Origin: Variovorax paradoxus NBRC 15149
GTDB taxonomy: Bacteria > Pseudomonadota > Gammaproteobacteria > Burkholderiales > Burkholderiaceae_C
Direction of reading: 5' to 3'
DNA: 64,000 bases
Assembly: GCF_001591365.1 (NCBI RefSeq)
Contig: NZ_BCUT01000001.1
Coordinates: 1,178,001 to 1,242,000, forward strand
Below, in pieces: positions 47,175-58,286 of the stretch; position 1 is the first letter of the stretch, and every line of letters starts with the position of its first letter. Position numbers and translations under genes: made by a program. Below the pieces are notes generated by a model, which was not told the origin of the DNA, did not search any database, and saw nothing but the letters and a program-made list of their open reading frames with translations.

Positions 47175-48281
47175 TCAGGCGCCCTGTCGAGGCGCCGCAA
47201 GCCCGGCCTGCGCAAGCACTTGCCTCGCCTGCCGATAGCCCGCCGAATCGGCGAGCGTGTTCCAGCCGAGCGGCGGCGTTTCCGGCAGCAGCGCCCGGCG
47301 GCGCGCCTCGCTGTTCGCATCGGGCTGCCAGCGCCCCGCACTGGCCGCGGCCGCAAAGCCGTCGAGCAGTTCGTCGAGCGGGCGGCCATCGCCGATGCTC
47401 TGGTTGCACAGCATCGCCAGGTCGCAGCCCGCGTCGAGTGCCGCCAGCGCGGCATCGGCATAGCTCAGCAGCTCGCCGTCGATGTAGCGCCCTGCTTCCA
47501 TGCTCAGGTCATCGCTGAAGATGGCGCCATCGAAACCGAGCCTGCTGCGCAGGATGTCCTCCAGCCACCTGGAAGAAAAGCCCGCGGGCCGCTTGTCGAC
47601 CTTCGGATAGATCACGTGCGCCGGCATCACTGCGGTGAGCGTGCCCGCGAGCCAGTCGTAGGGCCGTGCATCGTCGGCCAGGATGGCCTTGAGGCTGCGC
47701 CGGTCGACCGGGATTTCCACATGCGAATCGGCGGTGACGAAGCCGTGCCCCGGAAAGTGCTTGCCGCAGTTGCGCATGCCCATCTGCAGCATGCCGTGCA
47801 TCAGGCTCTTGGCCAGCAGCGCCGCCACGCGCGGGTCGCGGTGGAAGCTGCGGTCGCCGATCACGCTGCTGCCGCCGTAATCGAGGTCGAGCACCGGCGC
47901 AAAGCTGAAGTCGACGCCGCAGGCGCGCAGTTCGGCGGCAAGCACCTGGCCGGCGGCGGTGGCCGCCTGCGTGGCGCGCATGGCGTCGCGCATCCACAGC
48001 TCGCCGAGCGCGCGCATCGAGGGCAGGCGCGTGAAGCCGTCGGTGCGAAAGCGCTGCACCCGGCCGCCTTCGTGGTCGACGCAGATCAGCAGGTCGGGGC
48101 GGATCGCCTTGATCTCGGCATTGAGCGCGCTCATCTGCGCACGGTCCTGCCAGTTGCGGGCGAAATGGATCACGCCGCCGACCAGCGGATTGGCGATGCG
48201 CCGGCGGTCGGCGTCATTCAGTTCGGTCGCCGCCACGTCGATGATCAGCGGCGCGTGGGTACGGGCGGGCCCGGCGGTCAT
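47175..48281 (-). CDS. nagZ: Beta-N-acetylhexosaminidase
   Basis: 368 residues, glycoside hydrolase family 3; cytoplasmic removal of GlcNAc from anhydro-muropeptides in peptidoglycan recycling. [11 protein letters not shown] (68-77), the His loop KHFPGHG (174-180) and nucleophile Asp in [10 protein letters not shown]. The ATG overlaps the acpS stop (ATGA), so it is the last gene of the long acpS-pdxJ-recO operon. Confidence 0.96.
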   Translation of the reverse strand: MTAGPARTHAPLIIDVAATELNDADRRRIANPLVGGVIHFARNWQDRAQMSALNAEIKAIRPDLLICVDHEGGRVQRFRTDGFTRLPSMRALGELWMRDAMRATQAATAAGQVLAAELRACGVDFSFAPVLDLDYGGSSVIGDRSFHRDPRVAALLAKSLMHGMLQMGMRNCGKHFPGHGFVTADSHVEIPVDRRSLKAILADDARPYDWLAGTLTAVMPAHVIYPKVDKRPAGFSSRWLEDILRSRLGFDGAIFSDDLSMEAGRYIDGELLSYADAALAALDAGCDLAMLCNQSIGDGRPLDELLDGFAAAASAGRWQPDANSEARRRALLPETPPLGWNTLADSAGYRQARQVLAQAGLAAPRQGA

Positions 48282-48670
48282 AGTTTCTCCACCACCACGA
48301 AGCTCGCGGCGTATTCGGTTTCGTCGGTCACGGTGACGTGGGCCGTGAGGCCCCGGGCTTCGAACCACTCCTTGAGCTCGCCATGCAGCACGATGACGGG
48401 CTTGCCGCTGCGCAGGTTGGCGATCTCGCACAGGCGCCAGCTCATCGGCATGCGCATGCCCAGGCCGATGGCCTTGCTGAAGGCCTCCTTGGCGGAAAAA
48501 CGCGTGGCGAGATAGCTCAGGCCGCGCTTGGGCCAGCGTTCGCTGCGGGCCTTCCAGACCGCGAATTCGGCGTCGCTCAGCACCCGGTGGGCAAAGCGCT
48601 CGCCTTGGCGCTCGAAGGTTGCTGCGATGCGCCGCAGATCGCAGATGTCGGTACCAATGCCGTAGATCAT
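48278..48670 (-). CDS. acpS: Holo-[acyl-carrier-protein] synthase
   Basis: 130 residues; transfers phosphopantetheine from CoA to AcpP, which is encoded in this window at 61.5 kb. Mg ligands in [13 protein letters not shown] (D8) and the [13 protein letters not shown] motif (57-69). 13 bp after pdxJ; overlaps nagZ by 4 bp. Confidence 0.97.
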   Translation of the reverse strand: MIYGIGTDICDLRRIAATFERQGERFAHRVLSDAEFAVWKARSERWPKRGLSYLATRFSAKEAFSKAIGLGMRMPMSWRLCEIANLRSGKPVIVLHGELKEWFEARGLTAHVTVTDETEYAASFVVVEKL

Positions 48671-48683
48671 GCCGCTGCAGCGC

Positions 48684-49448
48684 TCACTGCGCCTCTTGGA
48701 TGCAGCGCAGGTATTCCTTGGTGGTGGCGGCGTAGCCGAGTTCGAGCGCATCGGCGATGAAGGCATGCCCGATCGACACCTCCTGGACGCCGCGCACTGC
48801 ACGCAGGAACGGCGTGAGGTTGTCGCGGCTCAGGTCATGGCCCGCGTTGAGGCCGAGGCCCGCCGCCTGCGCCGCGCGTGCGGCATCGACATAGCGCGCC
48901 AGCACGGCCTGTTCGTCCGGCGTGCCGCGCGATGAGGCATAGCCCTCGGTATAGAGCTCGACGCGGTCGGCGCCCACCGCCTTGGCCGCGGCCATCATTT
49001 CGGGAATGGGGTCCATGAAGAGGCTCACGCGCACGCCCAGCGCCTTGGCTTCGGCAATCAGCGGGCGCAGCCGCTCGGCGTCTTCGGGGAAGCTCCAGCC
49101 ATGGTCGCTGGTCGACTGGGTTTCGCTGTCGGGCACGAAGGTGGCCTGGTGCGGCTTCAGCGTGCGCACGAAGTCCATCAGGTTGTGGAAGGGGTTGCCT
49201 TCGATGTTGAACTCGATTGCGGGCCAATCCCTGGCCAGCAGCGCGGCCAGGTCGCTCACGTCGTGCGGCCGGATGTGGCGCTCGTCGGGCCGCGGGTGCA
49301 CGGTGATGCCCTGCGCTCCGGCGGCAAGGCAGGCCTTGGCGGCGGTGAGCACGCTCGGAATGCCGAGATGGCGCGTATTGCGCACCAGGGCCACCTTGTT
49401 GAGGTTGACCGACAGCGAGGTGGTAGCGGATTGGCCGGAAGTGCTCAT
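48684..49448 (-). CDS. pdxJ: Pyridoxine 5'-phosphate synthase
   Basis: 254 residues, TIM barrel forming pyridoxine 5'-phosphate. [14 protein letters not shown] at the N-terminus, [13 protein letters not shown] (catalytic His/Arg) and [12 protein letters not shown] near the C-terminus. The ATG overlaps the recO stop by ATGA. Confidence 0.97.
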   Translation of the reverse strand: MSTSGQSATTSLSVNLNKVALVRNTRHLGIPSVLTAAKACLAAGAQGITVHPRPDERHIRPHDVSDLAALLARDWPAIEFNIEGNPFHNLMDFVRTLKPHQATFVPDSETQSTSDHGWSFPEDAERLRPLIAEAKALGVRVSLFMDPIPEMMAAAKAVGADRVELYTEGYASSRGTPDEQAVLARYVDAARAAQAAGLGLNAGHDLSRDNLTPFLRAVRGVQEVSIGHAFIADALELGYAATTKEYLRCIQEAQ

Positions 49449-50218
49449 AGGGCTTGCAAATCTCTCATCATCTGCCGCGTGCGCAGCGTGGACACACCGC
49501 AATGGTAGTTGAGCAGCGCGCGCAGCTGGTTCCTGAGGGCGCTGTTGCTGCCGGCGTTCATGGTCGCAATCTCGCGCAGCGTGGCCGTGAAGGGCGCGCG
49601 GTCGTCGAGCACGCCCTGCAGCGACTGCCAGTCGGCACCGGACAGCGCCGCCTCGCCTTCGGCCGCCAGCCGCAGGCCGGCTTCGGGCACCAGGGTGTAG
49701 CGGGCATCGGCCACGAGCGGCTCGAGCGTGAGGGTCTGCACGTCGAGCGACGGCAGCAGGCCCACTTCGCGCAGCAGCAGCAGCTCGAAGGCGCGCAGCG
49801 CCGCGGCCTGGGTGGCGGCCTGCGCGCCGGCATGGTCGCCGGCCAGCACCTGCACCACGCCCGCATAGGCATCGAACAGCGCCTCGTGGGCATCGTCCCG
49901 CGCCAGCAGGCGCAGCAGCAGTTCGTTGACGTAGTAGCCCGAGAGCAGCGCCTCGCCGGTCGGCATGACGTGGCCGCCCATCCACTCGGCGCCCTTGAGC
50001 GTGCGGATCTCGGCGTCGCCGCCGTAGTTGAGCTGCAGCGGCTGCAGCGGCAGCAGCACCGGCCTGAAATTGGAACTCGGCCGCTTCGCCCCCTTGGCCA
50101 CCAGCGCGATGCGCCCGTGGTGGCGGGTGAAGACCTCGAGGATCAGGCTCGACTCGCTCCAGTCGTAGCGATGGAGCACGTACGCCGGTTCGTGCGAAAC
50201 GCGGTGGGCAGCGGCCAC
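49445..50218 (-). CDS. recO: DNA repair protein RecO
   Basis: 257 residues; helps load RecA with RecF and RecR. N-terminal OB fold ([38 protein letters not shown]), central helices and the C-terminal [14 protein letters not shown] typical of beta-proteobacterial RecO. It lacks the zinc cysteines found in some homologues. One base separates it from era. Confidence 0.94.
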   Translation of the reverse strand: MAAAHRVSHEPAYVLHRYDWSESSLILEVFTRHHGRIALVAKGAKRPSSNFRPVLLPLQPLQLNYGGDAEIRTLKGAEWMGGHVMPTGEALLSGYYVNELLLRLLARDDAHEALFDAYAGVVQVLAGDHAGAQAATQAAALRAFELLLLREVGLLPSLDVQTLTLEPLVADARYTLVPEAGLRLAAEGEAALSGADWQSLQGVLDDRAPFTATLREIATMNAGSNSALRNQLRALLNYHCGVSTLRTRQMMRDLQAL

Positions 50219-50219
50219 T

Positions 50220-51185
50220 TCATTCGTAGCCGAACGAACGCACGCGGGCCTCGTCGTCGGCCCAACCCGAGCGCACCTTGACCCACAGTTCGAGGAACAC
50301 CTTGGCGTCGGCCAGCTTTTCGAGCTCGACGCGGGTTTCCATGCCGATGCGCTTGATGCGCTCGCCCTTGTCGCCGATCACCATGGCCTTGTGGCCGTCG
50401 CGCTCCACCACGATGGTGGCGGCGATGCGCAGCAGGCGCTTCTGGCCCTTTTTCTGCGGCGGCTCTTCCTCGAACTTGTCGATGATCACGGTCGAGGTGT
50501 AGGGCAGTTCGTCGCCGGTCAGGCGGAACAGTTTTTCGCGCACCAGCTCGCCCGCGAGGAACTTCTCGCTGCGGTCGGTGAGCTCGTCCTCGGCATAGAA
50601 CCAGGGCTGCTCGGGCAGGTACTTCTCGCAGATGCCGAACAGGCGCTCGACATCCTTGGCATTCTTGGCCGACATCGGCACGAACTCGGCGAAGGAGTGC
50701 TTCGCCTGCATGGTCTGCAGCCAGGGGGCGATGTCGCCGCGGCGGTGCACGTTGTCGAGCTTGTTGGCGAGCAGCACGGTCGGAATGCCCTTGCCGAGCA
50801 GCTTGAGCACCCGCTCGTCGGCCGGCGTGAAACTGCCGGCTTCCACCACGAAGAGGATCAGGTCCACGTCGCCGACCGCGCCCTGCACGGTCTTGTTGAG
50901 CGACTTGTTGAGCGCGTTGGCATGCAGGGTCTGGAAGCCCGGCGTGTCGACGAACACGAACTGCGTGGCGCCCAGCGTGCGCATGCCCGTGATGCGGTGC
51001 CGCGTGGTCTGCGCCTTGCGCGAGGTGATGCTGATCTTCTGCCCCACCAGCGCATTGAGCAGCGTCGACTTGCCCACATTGGGCTTGCCGACGATGGCGA
51101 TCAGGCCGCAGTGCTGTGGGCCGCTTGCGCCCGTATCGCCCGCCGGGTCCTGGGATTCTGCTGCTGAATTGATAGCGTCGTTCAT
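50220..51185 (-). CDS. era: GTPase Era
   Basis: 321 residues; GTPase for 30S ribosome assembly. G1 GKPNVGKS (33-40), G3 DTPGF, G4 NKLDN, and the C-terminal KH domain with [12 protein letters not shown]. The first about 25 residues ([19 protein letters not shown]) are an unusual hydrophilic extension, of which the first codons coincide with a GAATTGATAGC repeat-like sequence. It begins 7 bp after rnc. Confidence 0.97.
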   Translation of the reverse strand: MNDAINSAAESQDPAGDTGASGPQHCGLIAIVGKPNVGKSTLLNALVGQKISITSRKAQTTRHRITGMRTLGATQFVFVDTPGFQTLHANALNKSLNKTVQGAVGDVDLILFVVEAGSFTPADERVLKLLGKGIPTVLLANKLDNVHRRGDIAPWLQTMQAKHSFAEFVPMSAKNAKDVERLFGICEKYLPEQPWFYAEDELTDRSEKFLAGELVREKLFRLTGDELPYTSTVIIDKFEEEPPQKKGQKRLLRIAATIVVERDGHKAMVIGDKGERIKRIGMETRVELEKLADAKVFLELWVKVRSGWADDEARVRSFGYE

Positions 51186-51192
51186 TCTGATT

Positions 51193-51879
51193 TCACGCGG
51201 CCCCGCGTGCCTTGAGCCGGATCAACATGGCCGCCGCGGCAGCCTGCTCGCCGGCGCGCCGCGAACCACCGATGCCGCGTTCGCGCAGGCCCAGCTCCGG
51301 CACCTCGCACTCGACATCGAAGGTCTGCTTGTGCGCTGCGCCGAGCGTGGCCGCCACGCGGTACACCGGCAGCTTCATTTTGTGACCCTGCAGCCATTCC
51401 TGCAATTCGGTCTTCGGATCCTTGGCCACCGCGTCCATGCGCGGATTGATCTCGACCGATTCGTAGAGCCGCCGCACCAGCGCCTCGGCGGCCGAAAAGC
51501 CGGCATCGAGGTAGACCGCGCCGATCAGCGCCTCGAGCGCGTCGGCCAGGATCGAGGGCCGGTTGGGCCCGCCGGAGCGCGCCTCGCCCTCGCCGAGCCG
51601 CAGCAGCGGCGACAGCTGCAGCTCCAGCGCCAGGCGATGCAGGGTGTCCTGCTTGACCAGGTTGGCCCGCACGCGCGACAGGTCGCCCTCGGGCAGGGCC
51701 GAGAGGCGGGTGTAGAGCAGGTGCGAGACCGCGAGGTTGAGCACCGAGTCGCCGAGAAATTCGAGGCGCTCGTTGTGGTCGGCCGAAAAACTGCGGTGCG
51801 TGAGCGCGAGCTGGAGCAGCCGCGTGTCGGAGAACGAATGCTTGAGGCGCTCCTGCAGCGCCGTGAGGCCGCCGTCCAC
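51193..51879 (-). CDS. rnc: Ribonuclease III
   Basis: 228 residues from GTG at 51879; double-strand-specific RNase of rRNA and mRNA processing. Signature [17 protein letters not shown] with catalytic Glu/Asp, [16 protein letters not shown], and the C-terminal dsRNA-binding domain ([11 protein letters not shown], ...AAAAMLIRL). No ATG fits: the alternative is CTG at 51900 overlapping the previous stop. In many bacteria RNase III cleaves its own leader; no obvious hairpin is seen in this 17-bp spacer. Confidence 0.95.
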   Translation of the reverse strand: MDGGLTALQERLKHSFSDTRLLQLALTHRSFSADHNERLEFLGDSVLNLAVSHLLYTRLSALPEGDLSRVRANLVKQDTLHRLALELQLSPLLRLGEGEARSGGPNRPSILADALEALIGAVYLDAGFSAAEALVRRLYESVEINPRMDAVAKDPKTELQEWLQGHKMKLPVYRVAATLGAAHKQTFDVECEVPELGLRERGIGGSRRAGEQAAAAAMLIRLKARGAA

Positions 51880-51896
51880 CTTGCGTGTCGCCGCGT

Positions 51897-52265
51897 TCAG
51901 CGGGTCTGGCCCTTGTACTTGAGCACCAGGAAGGCCGGGCCGAACAAGGGAATCTCGCGCTCGTAGGCATACGAGACGACCACCTTGTCGCCGACCTTCT
52001 TGATGTCGAGGTCCTTGCCCGAGACCGACTGGAAGTCGTCGATGGCCTGGGCCCGGTCGAAGATCGCGCGCACTTCGGGCACGGTGGTGCCTTCCTTGGC
52101 CTTGTTGGCGGCCTTGTCGATGGCCTGCCATTCGATCAGCGTCGGGATGACCTGCGCGACGACGACGCCGACGCAACCCAGCACCACGGCGACGAACACC
52201 AGACCGATGAACGAGATGCCGCGCTGGTGCGCGGCCCTGCTGCGGATGGACCGATTTGTTCTCAT
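51897..52265 (-). CDS. DUF4845 membrane protein
   Basis: 122 residues with one N-terminal helix ([21 protein letters not shown], about 17-37) and a periplasmic tail. This family regularly lies between lepB and rnc in beta- and gamma-proteobacteria. Function unknown. Confidence 0.88.
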   Translation of the reverse strand: MRTNRSIRSRAAHQRGISFIGLVFVAVVLGCVGVVVAQVIPTLIEWQAIDKAANKAKEGTTVPEVRAIFDRAQAIDDFQSVSGKDLDIKKVGDKVVVSYAYEREIPLFGPAFLVLKYKGQTR

Positions 52266-52296
52266 GCCCTCTTACCCCTCGAACAATGCTGACTGC

Positions 52297-53262
52297 TTAT
52301 TGGAATGGACCGATGCGACCCAGGTCGCCGAAGTTCATCCAGACGAAGAACGCCCTGCCCACGATGTTCTTGTCCGGAACGAAGCCCCAGAAACGCGAGT
52401 CCGCCGAATTATCGCGGTTGTCGCCCATCATGAAGTAGTTGCCGGCCGGCACCTTGCAGACCACGCCTTCGACGGAGTAGCGGCAGTTCTCGCGGTACGG
52501 GAAGTCGCTGGCACCCTGGACGAAAGCCGGACCGGCATCGTCGTTGAGCAGCCTGTGCTGCTTGCCGCCGAGGTCTTCGTTGAACTGCCGGAGCAGGCGC
52601 ATCGACTCGCTGTCGAGATAGTCGGGCATCGGGGTCTTGGAGACCGGCTGGCCGTTGATGGTGAGCTTCTTGTTCAGGTAGGCCACTTCGTCGCCCGGGA
52701 TGCCGACCACGCGCTTGATGTAGTCCATGCTCGGCTTGGGCGGATAGCGGAACACCACCACGTCGCCGCGCGCCAGCGGCGTGCCGTCGGTGATCTTGGT
52801 GTTGATGACCGGCAGGCGCAGGCCGTAGGTGAACTTGTTCACCAGGATCAGGTCGCCCGTGAGCAGCGTCGGCATCATCGAACCCGACGGAATCTTGAAG
52901 GGCTCGTACAGGAACGAGCGCAGCAGGAACACCACCAGGATCACCGGGAACAGCCCCGCGGTCCAGTCGAGCCACCAGGGCTGCATCAGCAGGCGCTCGC
53001 TGGCCTTGGCGTCGACGGTGTCGACCTGCGTGATGCCCTGGCCGGCCAGGCGCGCGTTGCGCTCGCTCAGCGAGGCCTCGAGCGTCGCGGCGGCGCGCTC
53101 GCGCCGGGGCAGGAAGTAGAAGCGCTCGGCCAGCCAGTACAGGCCGGTGACCACCGTCGCCAGGAACAGCAGGAGCGCGAAATTGCCCTCGATGGCACCA
53201 AAGTACCAGGCACCGACATAGCCGGCAAAGGCCGCGAGGACCAGGGAAGTGATGAATGCCAT
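52297..53262 (-). CDS. lepB: Signal peptidase I
   Basis: 321 residues; removes signal peptides of Sec and Tat substrates in the inner membrane. Two N-terminal transmembrane helices (about 5-45 region and LFPVILVVFLLRSFLY), catalytic S128 in KIPSGSMMPT and general base K183 in DYIKRVVGIPGD, then GDNRDNSADSRFWG. 9 bp after lepA. Confidence 0.98.
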   Translation of the reverse strand: MAFITSLVLAAFAGYVGAWYFGAIEGNFALLLFLATVVTGLYWLAERFYFLPRRERAAATLEASLSERNARLAGQGITQVDTVDAKASERLLMQPWWLDWTAGLFPVILVVFLLRSFLYEPFKIPSGSMMPTLLTGDLILVNKFTYGLRLPVINTKITDGTPLARGDVVVFRYPPKPSMDYIKRVVGIPGDEVAYLNKKLTINGQPVSKTPMPDYLDSESMRLLRQFNEDLGGKQHRLLNDDAGPAFVQGASDFPYRENCRYSVEGVVCKVPAGNYFMMGDNRDNSADSRFWGFVPDKNIVGRAFFVWMNFGDLGRIGPFQ

Positions 53263-53271
53263 TTTTTGAGA

Positions 53272-55083
<1,812 letters not shown>

Positions 55084-55135
55084 CAACGGGAACGCTTAAG
55101 TACTTGAATTGGCTCGTGCGCAGAGTGCGACAGGC

Positions 55136-55170
55136 AAGAAAAAAGGGCGCGTCTTCTGGAGACGCGCCCT
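55136..55170 (-). terminator. Strong terminator upstream of lepA
   Basis: On the minus strand, perfect 10-bp stem AGGGCGCGTC/GACGCGCCCT with a 7-nt loop, followed by TTTTTTC. It stops transcription coming from the mucD side before lepA, or ends a short RNA starting near 55203. Confidence 0.95.
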
Positions 55171-55203
55171 GAACCAACAAGCAATGGCAACTGCAGTAGT
55201 TGG
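55136..55203 (-). ncRNA. Candidate small RNA upstream of lepA
   Basis: A TACAAT -10-like element lies on the minus strand at 55215-55210. Transcription from about 55203 would give a roughly 68-nt RNA ending in the strong terminator at 55136-55170; it contains CCAAC/GTTGG inverted arms before the terminator stem. The -35 is poor (at best 3 of 6), and it may simply be the leader of lepA with an attenuator. Inferred only. Confidence 0.35.
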
Positions 55204-55263
55204 AACTTCATTGTAGGCAAAAAGGGAGGCACGTACATCCGGGGACAGGGTCAAAACGGGTCG

Positions 55264-55292
55264 TTGCAGGTCCACAACATCAAAGATATAAA
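55264..55292 (+). promoter_or_regulatory. Candidate plus-strand promoter
   Basis: -35 TTGCAG (3 of 6), 17-bp spacer, -10 TATAAA (5 of 6). It points into non-coding DNA that ends in a hairpin with eight T at 55510-55517. Confidence 0.4.
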
Positions 55293-55296
55293 CAAC

Positions 55297-55305
55297 TTAT
55301 CCACA
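55297..55305 (+). promoter_or_regulatory. Exact DnaA box
   Basis: TTATCCACA, the consensus DnaA-binding site, directly beside A+T-rich sequence. Looser TCCACAA- and TGTGGA-type sequences flank it (55271, 55333, 55345). No dnaA, dnaN or other origin genes are near. Confidence 0.5.
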
Positions 55306-55517
55306 AGATCGGTGGAGCACTCCATGAACAACTTGTGGGCGATCTGTGGAGCGCCGGTGGACTGCTGTCTGACATCTCGCATGGTGGAGGAAAGCTCTCC
55401 CCTTATGCGCGGACCCGCCGCCCAATGGCTTCTATTCTACCGAAAATCGTCCTAAGCCTCTTAGAAAGTTAGTGAACGCAAACAAATCTGGGCCGCTTTT
55501 GGCCCGGAATTTTTTTT
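55299..55517 (+). ncRNA. Candidate plus-strand non-coding RNA
   Basis: Bounded by the promoter-like pair at 55264-55292 and a terminator-like stem (CTGGGCC 55488-55494, GGCCCGG 55501-55507, then T8). About 219 nt. The 5' end can fold TCCACA/TGTGGA plus GATC/GATC. It matches no RNA family that I can recognise. Speculative. Confidence 0.3.
55488..55517 (+). terminator. Possible plus-strand terminator
   Basis: Seven-pair stem with one T-G wobble, six-base loop GCTTTT, AA, then eight T. Confidence 0.5.
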
Positions 55518-55549
55518 GAAACCGGGCGCTCCAGCGTCGCAAACACCTC

Positions 55550-55586
55550 AAAAAATAGGCCCCAAACCCGAGTGACGGGTGGGGCC
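55550..55586 (-). terminator. Rho-independent terminator of mucD
   Basis: Minus strand GGCCCCACCCG / CGGGT-TT-GGGGCC stem with a short internal bulge and loop TCACT, then TATTTTTT; 20 bp after the mucD stop. Confidence 0.88.
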
Positions 55587-55605
55587 ACTTGACGGAAAGG
55601 CCGGA

Positions 55606-57096
55606 TCAGCGTGCGGGGCGGATCAGGGCGTACTGGGCCCATTCGCCGCGGCGGAACAGCACGCTCAGGGGCTTGCCCTTGTCGGCCTTGGCGACCGCGG
55701 TCTCGAACTCCTTGACGCTCGAGACCTCGATATTGCCCACGGCCAGGATCACGTCCCCTTCGCGCAGCCCGGCCCGCGCAGCCCCATCGCTTGCCGCCTC
55801 GATGCGCACGCCGCCGCGCATCTTGAGCTCCTTCTTCTGCGCGTCGGTCAGATCGCTCACCACGAGGCCGAGCGCCTTGCCGGCCGCCGACGGCTTGGCC
55901 TGCGGCTCCTCGCGCTCGGGCTGGCGCTTGCTGGACGGCTTGGCTTCCGGATCGCCCTCGGCCACGGTGACCGAGAGCTCGCGCGTGCTGCCGTTGCGGA
56001 ACACCGTCAGCGTGTTCCTGGCGCCGGGCTTGGTGCTGGCCACCGAGCGCGACAGGTCGCTGGGGGTCTCGATGAGCTTGTCGCCGTACTTGGTGATGAT
56101 GTCGCCCTCGCGCACGCCGGCCTTGTCGGCCGCCGAACCCGGCACCACGCTGCTCACGAGCGCACCGCGCGCCTTGCCCAAGCCGATGGATTCGGCCACG
56201 TCCTTGGAGACCGAGCCGATGGTCACGCCGATCAGCCCGCGCGAAACGCGGCCGGTGGCGCGCAGCTGGTCGCTGACGCGGATCGCCTCGTCGATCGGGA
56301 TCGAGAACGAGATGCCCATGTAGCCGCCCGAGCGCGAATAGATCTGGCTGTTGATGCCCACCACTTCGCCGCGCAGGTTGATCAGCGGGCCGCCCGAGTT
56401 GCCGGGGTTGATGGCCACGTCGGTCTGGATCAGGGGCACCAGGTCGCCGGTATCGCGCTGCTTCGCGCTCACGATGCCGGCGGTCACGGTGTTCTCCAGG
56501 CCGAAGGGCGAACCGATGGCCATGACCCATTCGCCGACGCGCAGCTTCGAGATGTCGCCGATCTTCACCACCGGCAGGCTGGTCGCCTCGATCTTGACCA
56601 CGGCAACGTCGCTGCGCTTGTCGGCACCGATCAGCTTGGCCTTGAATTCGCGCTTGTCGGTCAGCGTGACGAGGATTTCGGAGGCATCCTCGATCACGTG
56701 GGCATTGGTCATGACGTAGCCGTCGGCCGACAGGATGAAGCCCGAGCCCACGCCGCGCGGACGCTCTTCCTCCTGCGGCTGCTGCGGCCGGTTCGGGCGC
56801 GGGCCCGGACGCGGGTTGCCCGGCAGCGGCTGCCCGAAGAAGCGGCGGAAGAACTCCTGCATCTCCTCGTCCATTTCGCCGCTGCCGCCGCCCGAGGTCA
56901 CTTTCTCGACCGTGCGGATACCGACCACGGCCGGCCCCACCTGCTCCACCAGATCGGCGAAATCGGGCAGTCCGCGCGCCTGCGGCGTCTGCGCCATGGC
57001 CGGCGCGGCCGGCACGAACGCCACGGCAGCCGAGCAGGCCATGCCGAAGGCGAAGAGATAGGAACGAAGCTTGTGTCCCTCGACTTTGAACATCAT
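55606..57096 (-). CDS. mucD: DegP/MucD-like periplasmic serine protease
   Basis: 496 residues; Do/HtrA family. Signal peptide about 1-35, catalytic triad H133 (TNAHVIE), D163 (RSDVAVVK) and S234 (GNSGGPL), then two PDZ domains (about 285-375 and 405-490). A Pro/Arg-rich loop (residues 90-115) precedes the His. Degrades misfolded envelope proteins. In the sigma-E cluster it restrains or supports stress signalling. Two consecutive ATG codons at 57096 and 57093 could start it. Confidence 0.95.
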   Translation of the reverse strand: MMFKVEGHKLRSYLFAFGMACSAAVAFVPAAPAMAQTPQARGLPDFADLVEQVGPAVVGIRTVEKVTSGGGSGEMDEEMQEFFRRFFGQPLPGNPRPGPRPNRPQQPQEEERPRGVGSGFILSADGYVMTNAHVIEDASEILVTLTDKREFKAKLIGADKRSDVAVVKIEATSLPVVKIGDISKLRVGEWVMAIGSPFGLENTVTAGIVSAKQRDTGDLVPLIQTDVAINPGNSGGPLINLRGEVVGINSQIYSRSGGYMGISFSIPIDEAIRVSDQLRATGRVSRGLIGVTIGSVSKDVAESIGLGKARGALVSSVVPGSAADKAGVREGDIITKYGDKLIETPSDLSRSVASTKPGARNTLTVFRNGSTRELSVTVAEGDPEAKPSSKRQPEREEPQAKPSAAGKALGLVVSDLTDAQKKELKMRGGVRIEAASDGAARAGLREGDVILAVGNIEVSSVKEFETAVAKADKGKPLSVLFRRGEWAQYALIRPAR

Positions 57097-57195
57097 CGGT
57101 TTTCTTTCAAAAGAACAGAGCGGCCAAAAGAAGAAGAGCTATGAGTCGGTGATATCGACTTGGTTCAGCGCCATCCGCAGCGCAAGCGCAGCGGG

Positions 57196-58266
57196 TCAGC
57201 GCGTGCGCGCCAGGCTTTGAGCGAACGCATTGAGCGTCTGCTGCGGCACCTCGCCCACCGCGGTCAGCCACCAGTCGCTCGCCGGCTCGGGCAATCGCCG
57301 GCGAATCGCGTTGGTGGCCCCGATCGTCAGTACGCCATCGCGCGGCGCACGCTTTTCATCGTAACGCTCGATGAAAAGCGACACCGAGGCCAGGCCATCG
57401 GAGAAGGTCCACTGGACGGTGCGGTCCTGCCCCGCCTTGCTGTCGCTGCCGGCCGGACGCCGGTAGAAGCTGCGCGGCTTGAAGCCGGCCACCGGGGCCT
57501 TGAGCACCCAGCCTTCGTCCTGCGCGCTGGTGCGTTCGAGCTCCAGCTTTTCGACGCGGTAGCCGCTGGTGTTGCTCATCATCTGCGCGAGCGCCTGCGC
57601 CTTGATCGGTGCGTCGAGCTGCAATTCGGAAAACGCCGATTGCTCCACCACGCGCGATTCGGCGTCCACGGTCTGCAGCTTCACCACGAGGCCGGAGCGG
57701 CGTTCGCTCCAGATGCGGTAGCCGAAGCGCAGCCCGTCGTGCGGCACCAGCTGCACCACGTCGGCATCGAAGCCCGCCACGCGGTCCTTGCCGACGGCGC
57801 GAACGTCGTAGAAATCGCCGATCGACGAATCGGGCTTGTCGGGCAGATTGGGGAACAGGTCGAGGTTCTCGCGCTTCTCGACCTTCACGACCTTCGCCTC
57901 GGGCAGGAAGGTCATTACATGGTGGTTGCGCCTGAACGTGGAGCGCGGCGGCCCCGACAGCGCCTCAATGCGCTCGATCTGCAGGTCGCCGTCGCGCACA
58001 TGCCAGATGCGCGCGCTCGACAGGTCGCCGCCCGCGGCCGACACCACGAAGGTGCCGATGTAATTGCGCTGCCGCGCCCCGGTGTGCATGCGCTGCAGCC
58101 ATTCGACGACGCTCATCGGGGGCGGCGCATCGCCCGCCTGGGCCGAGGCCGTCCCCTTGGCGTTCGCCAGTCCGGGCCGGGTCTGCGCGGCCGCGATCTG
58201 CGCAAAACAAAAAGCAGCGAACACCAGCGCGAACGCGCGTGCGGAGATCGGCATCTGAACGGTCAT
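57196..58266 (-). CDS. rseB: RseB/MucB periplasmic regulator of sigma-E
   Basis: 356 residues. Signal peptide MPISARAFALVFAAFCFAQI (residues 5-24), then the lipoprotein-like fold domain typical of RseB: MSVVEWLQRMHTGARQRNYI, RNHHVMTFLP, and the C-terminal domain with WTFSDGLASVSLFIERYD. It binds the periplasmic part of RseA and shields it from proteolysis. 20 bp after rseA; 99 bp before mucD with nothing clear in that gap. Confidence 0.93.
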   Translation of the reverse strand: MTVQMPISARAFALVFAAFCFAQIAAAQTRPGLANAKGTASAQAGDAPPPMSVVEWLQRMHTGARQRNYIGTFVVSAAGGDLSSARIWHVRDGDLQIERIEALSGPPRSTFRRNHHVMTFLPEAKVVKVEKRENLDLFPNLPDKPDSSIGDFYDVRAVGKDRVAGFDADVVQLVPHDGLRFGYRIWSERRSGLVVKLQTVDAESRVVEQSAFSELQLDAPIKAQALAQMMSNTSGYRVEKLELERTSAQDEGWVLKAPVAGFKPRSFYRRPAGSDSKAGQDRTVQWTFSDGLASVSLFIERYDEKRAPRDGVLTIGATNAIRRRLPEPASDWWLTAVGEVPQQTLNAFAQSLARTR

Positions 58267-58286
58267 TGGAGAGAGACGGGCGCGGC

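Larger units (their letters stand above)
55084..55605. other. 0.5-kb non-coding stretch between lepA and mucD
   Basis: The only gap over 300 bp in the window. From left to right: the strong lepA-side terminator, a minus-strand -10 element, a plus-strand promoter-like pair (55264-55292), an exact DnaA box (55297-55305), an imperfect inverted repeat (55300-55310 with 55341-55350), a plus-strand hairpin plus T run (55488-55517) and the mucD terminator (55550-55586). Small open frames here lack ribosome sites and codon bias and look random. It is less G+C-rich than its neighbours. Confidence 0.7.

Noticed and set aside
55297..55305. Chromosome replication origin
   Set aside because: One exact DnaA box with looser ones, but no dnaA, dnaN, gyrB, parAB or rpmH nearby, and no array of strong boxes.
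55380..55420. RNase P or 6S RNA in the lepA-mucD gap
   Set aside because: GGAGGAAAGC recalls an RNase P segment, but the rest of the conserved core is missing, and the ends do not pair as 6S RNA would.
55264..55455. Small protein of 63 residues in the lepA-mucD gap
   Set aside because: No ribosome site, no ATG-proximal conservation visible, and codon use unlike the neighbours; it also starts inside the promoter-like pair.
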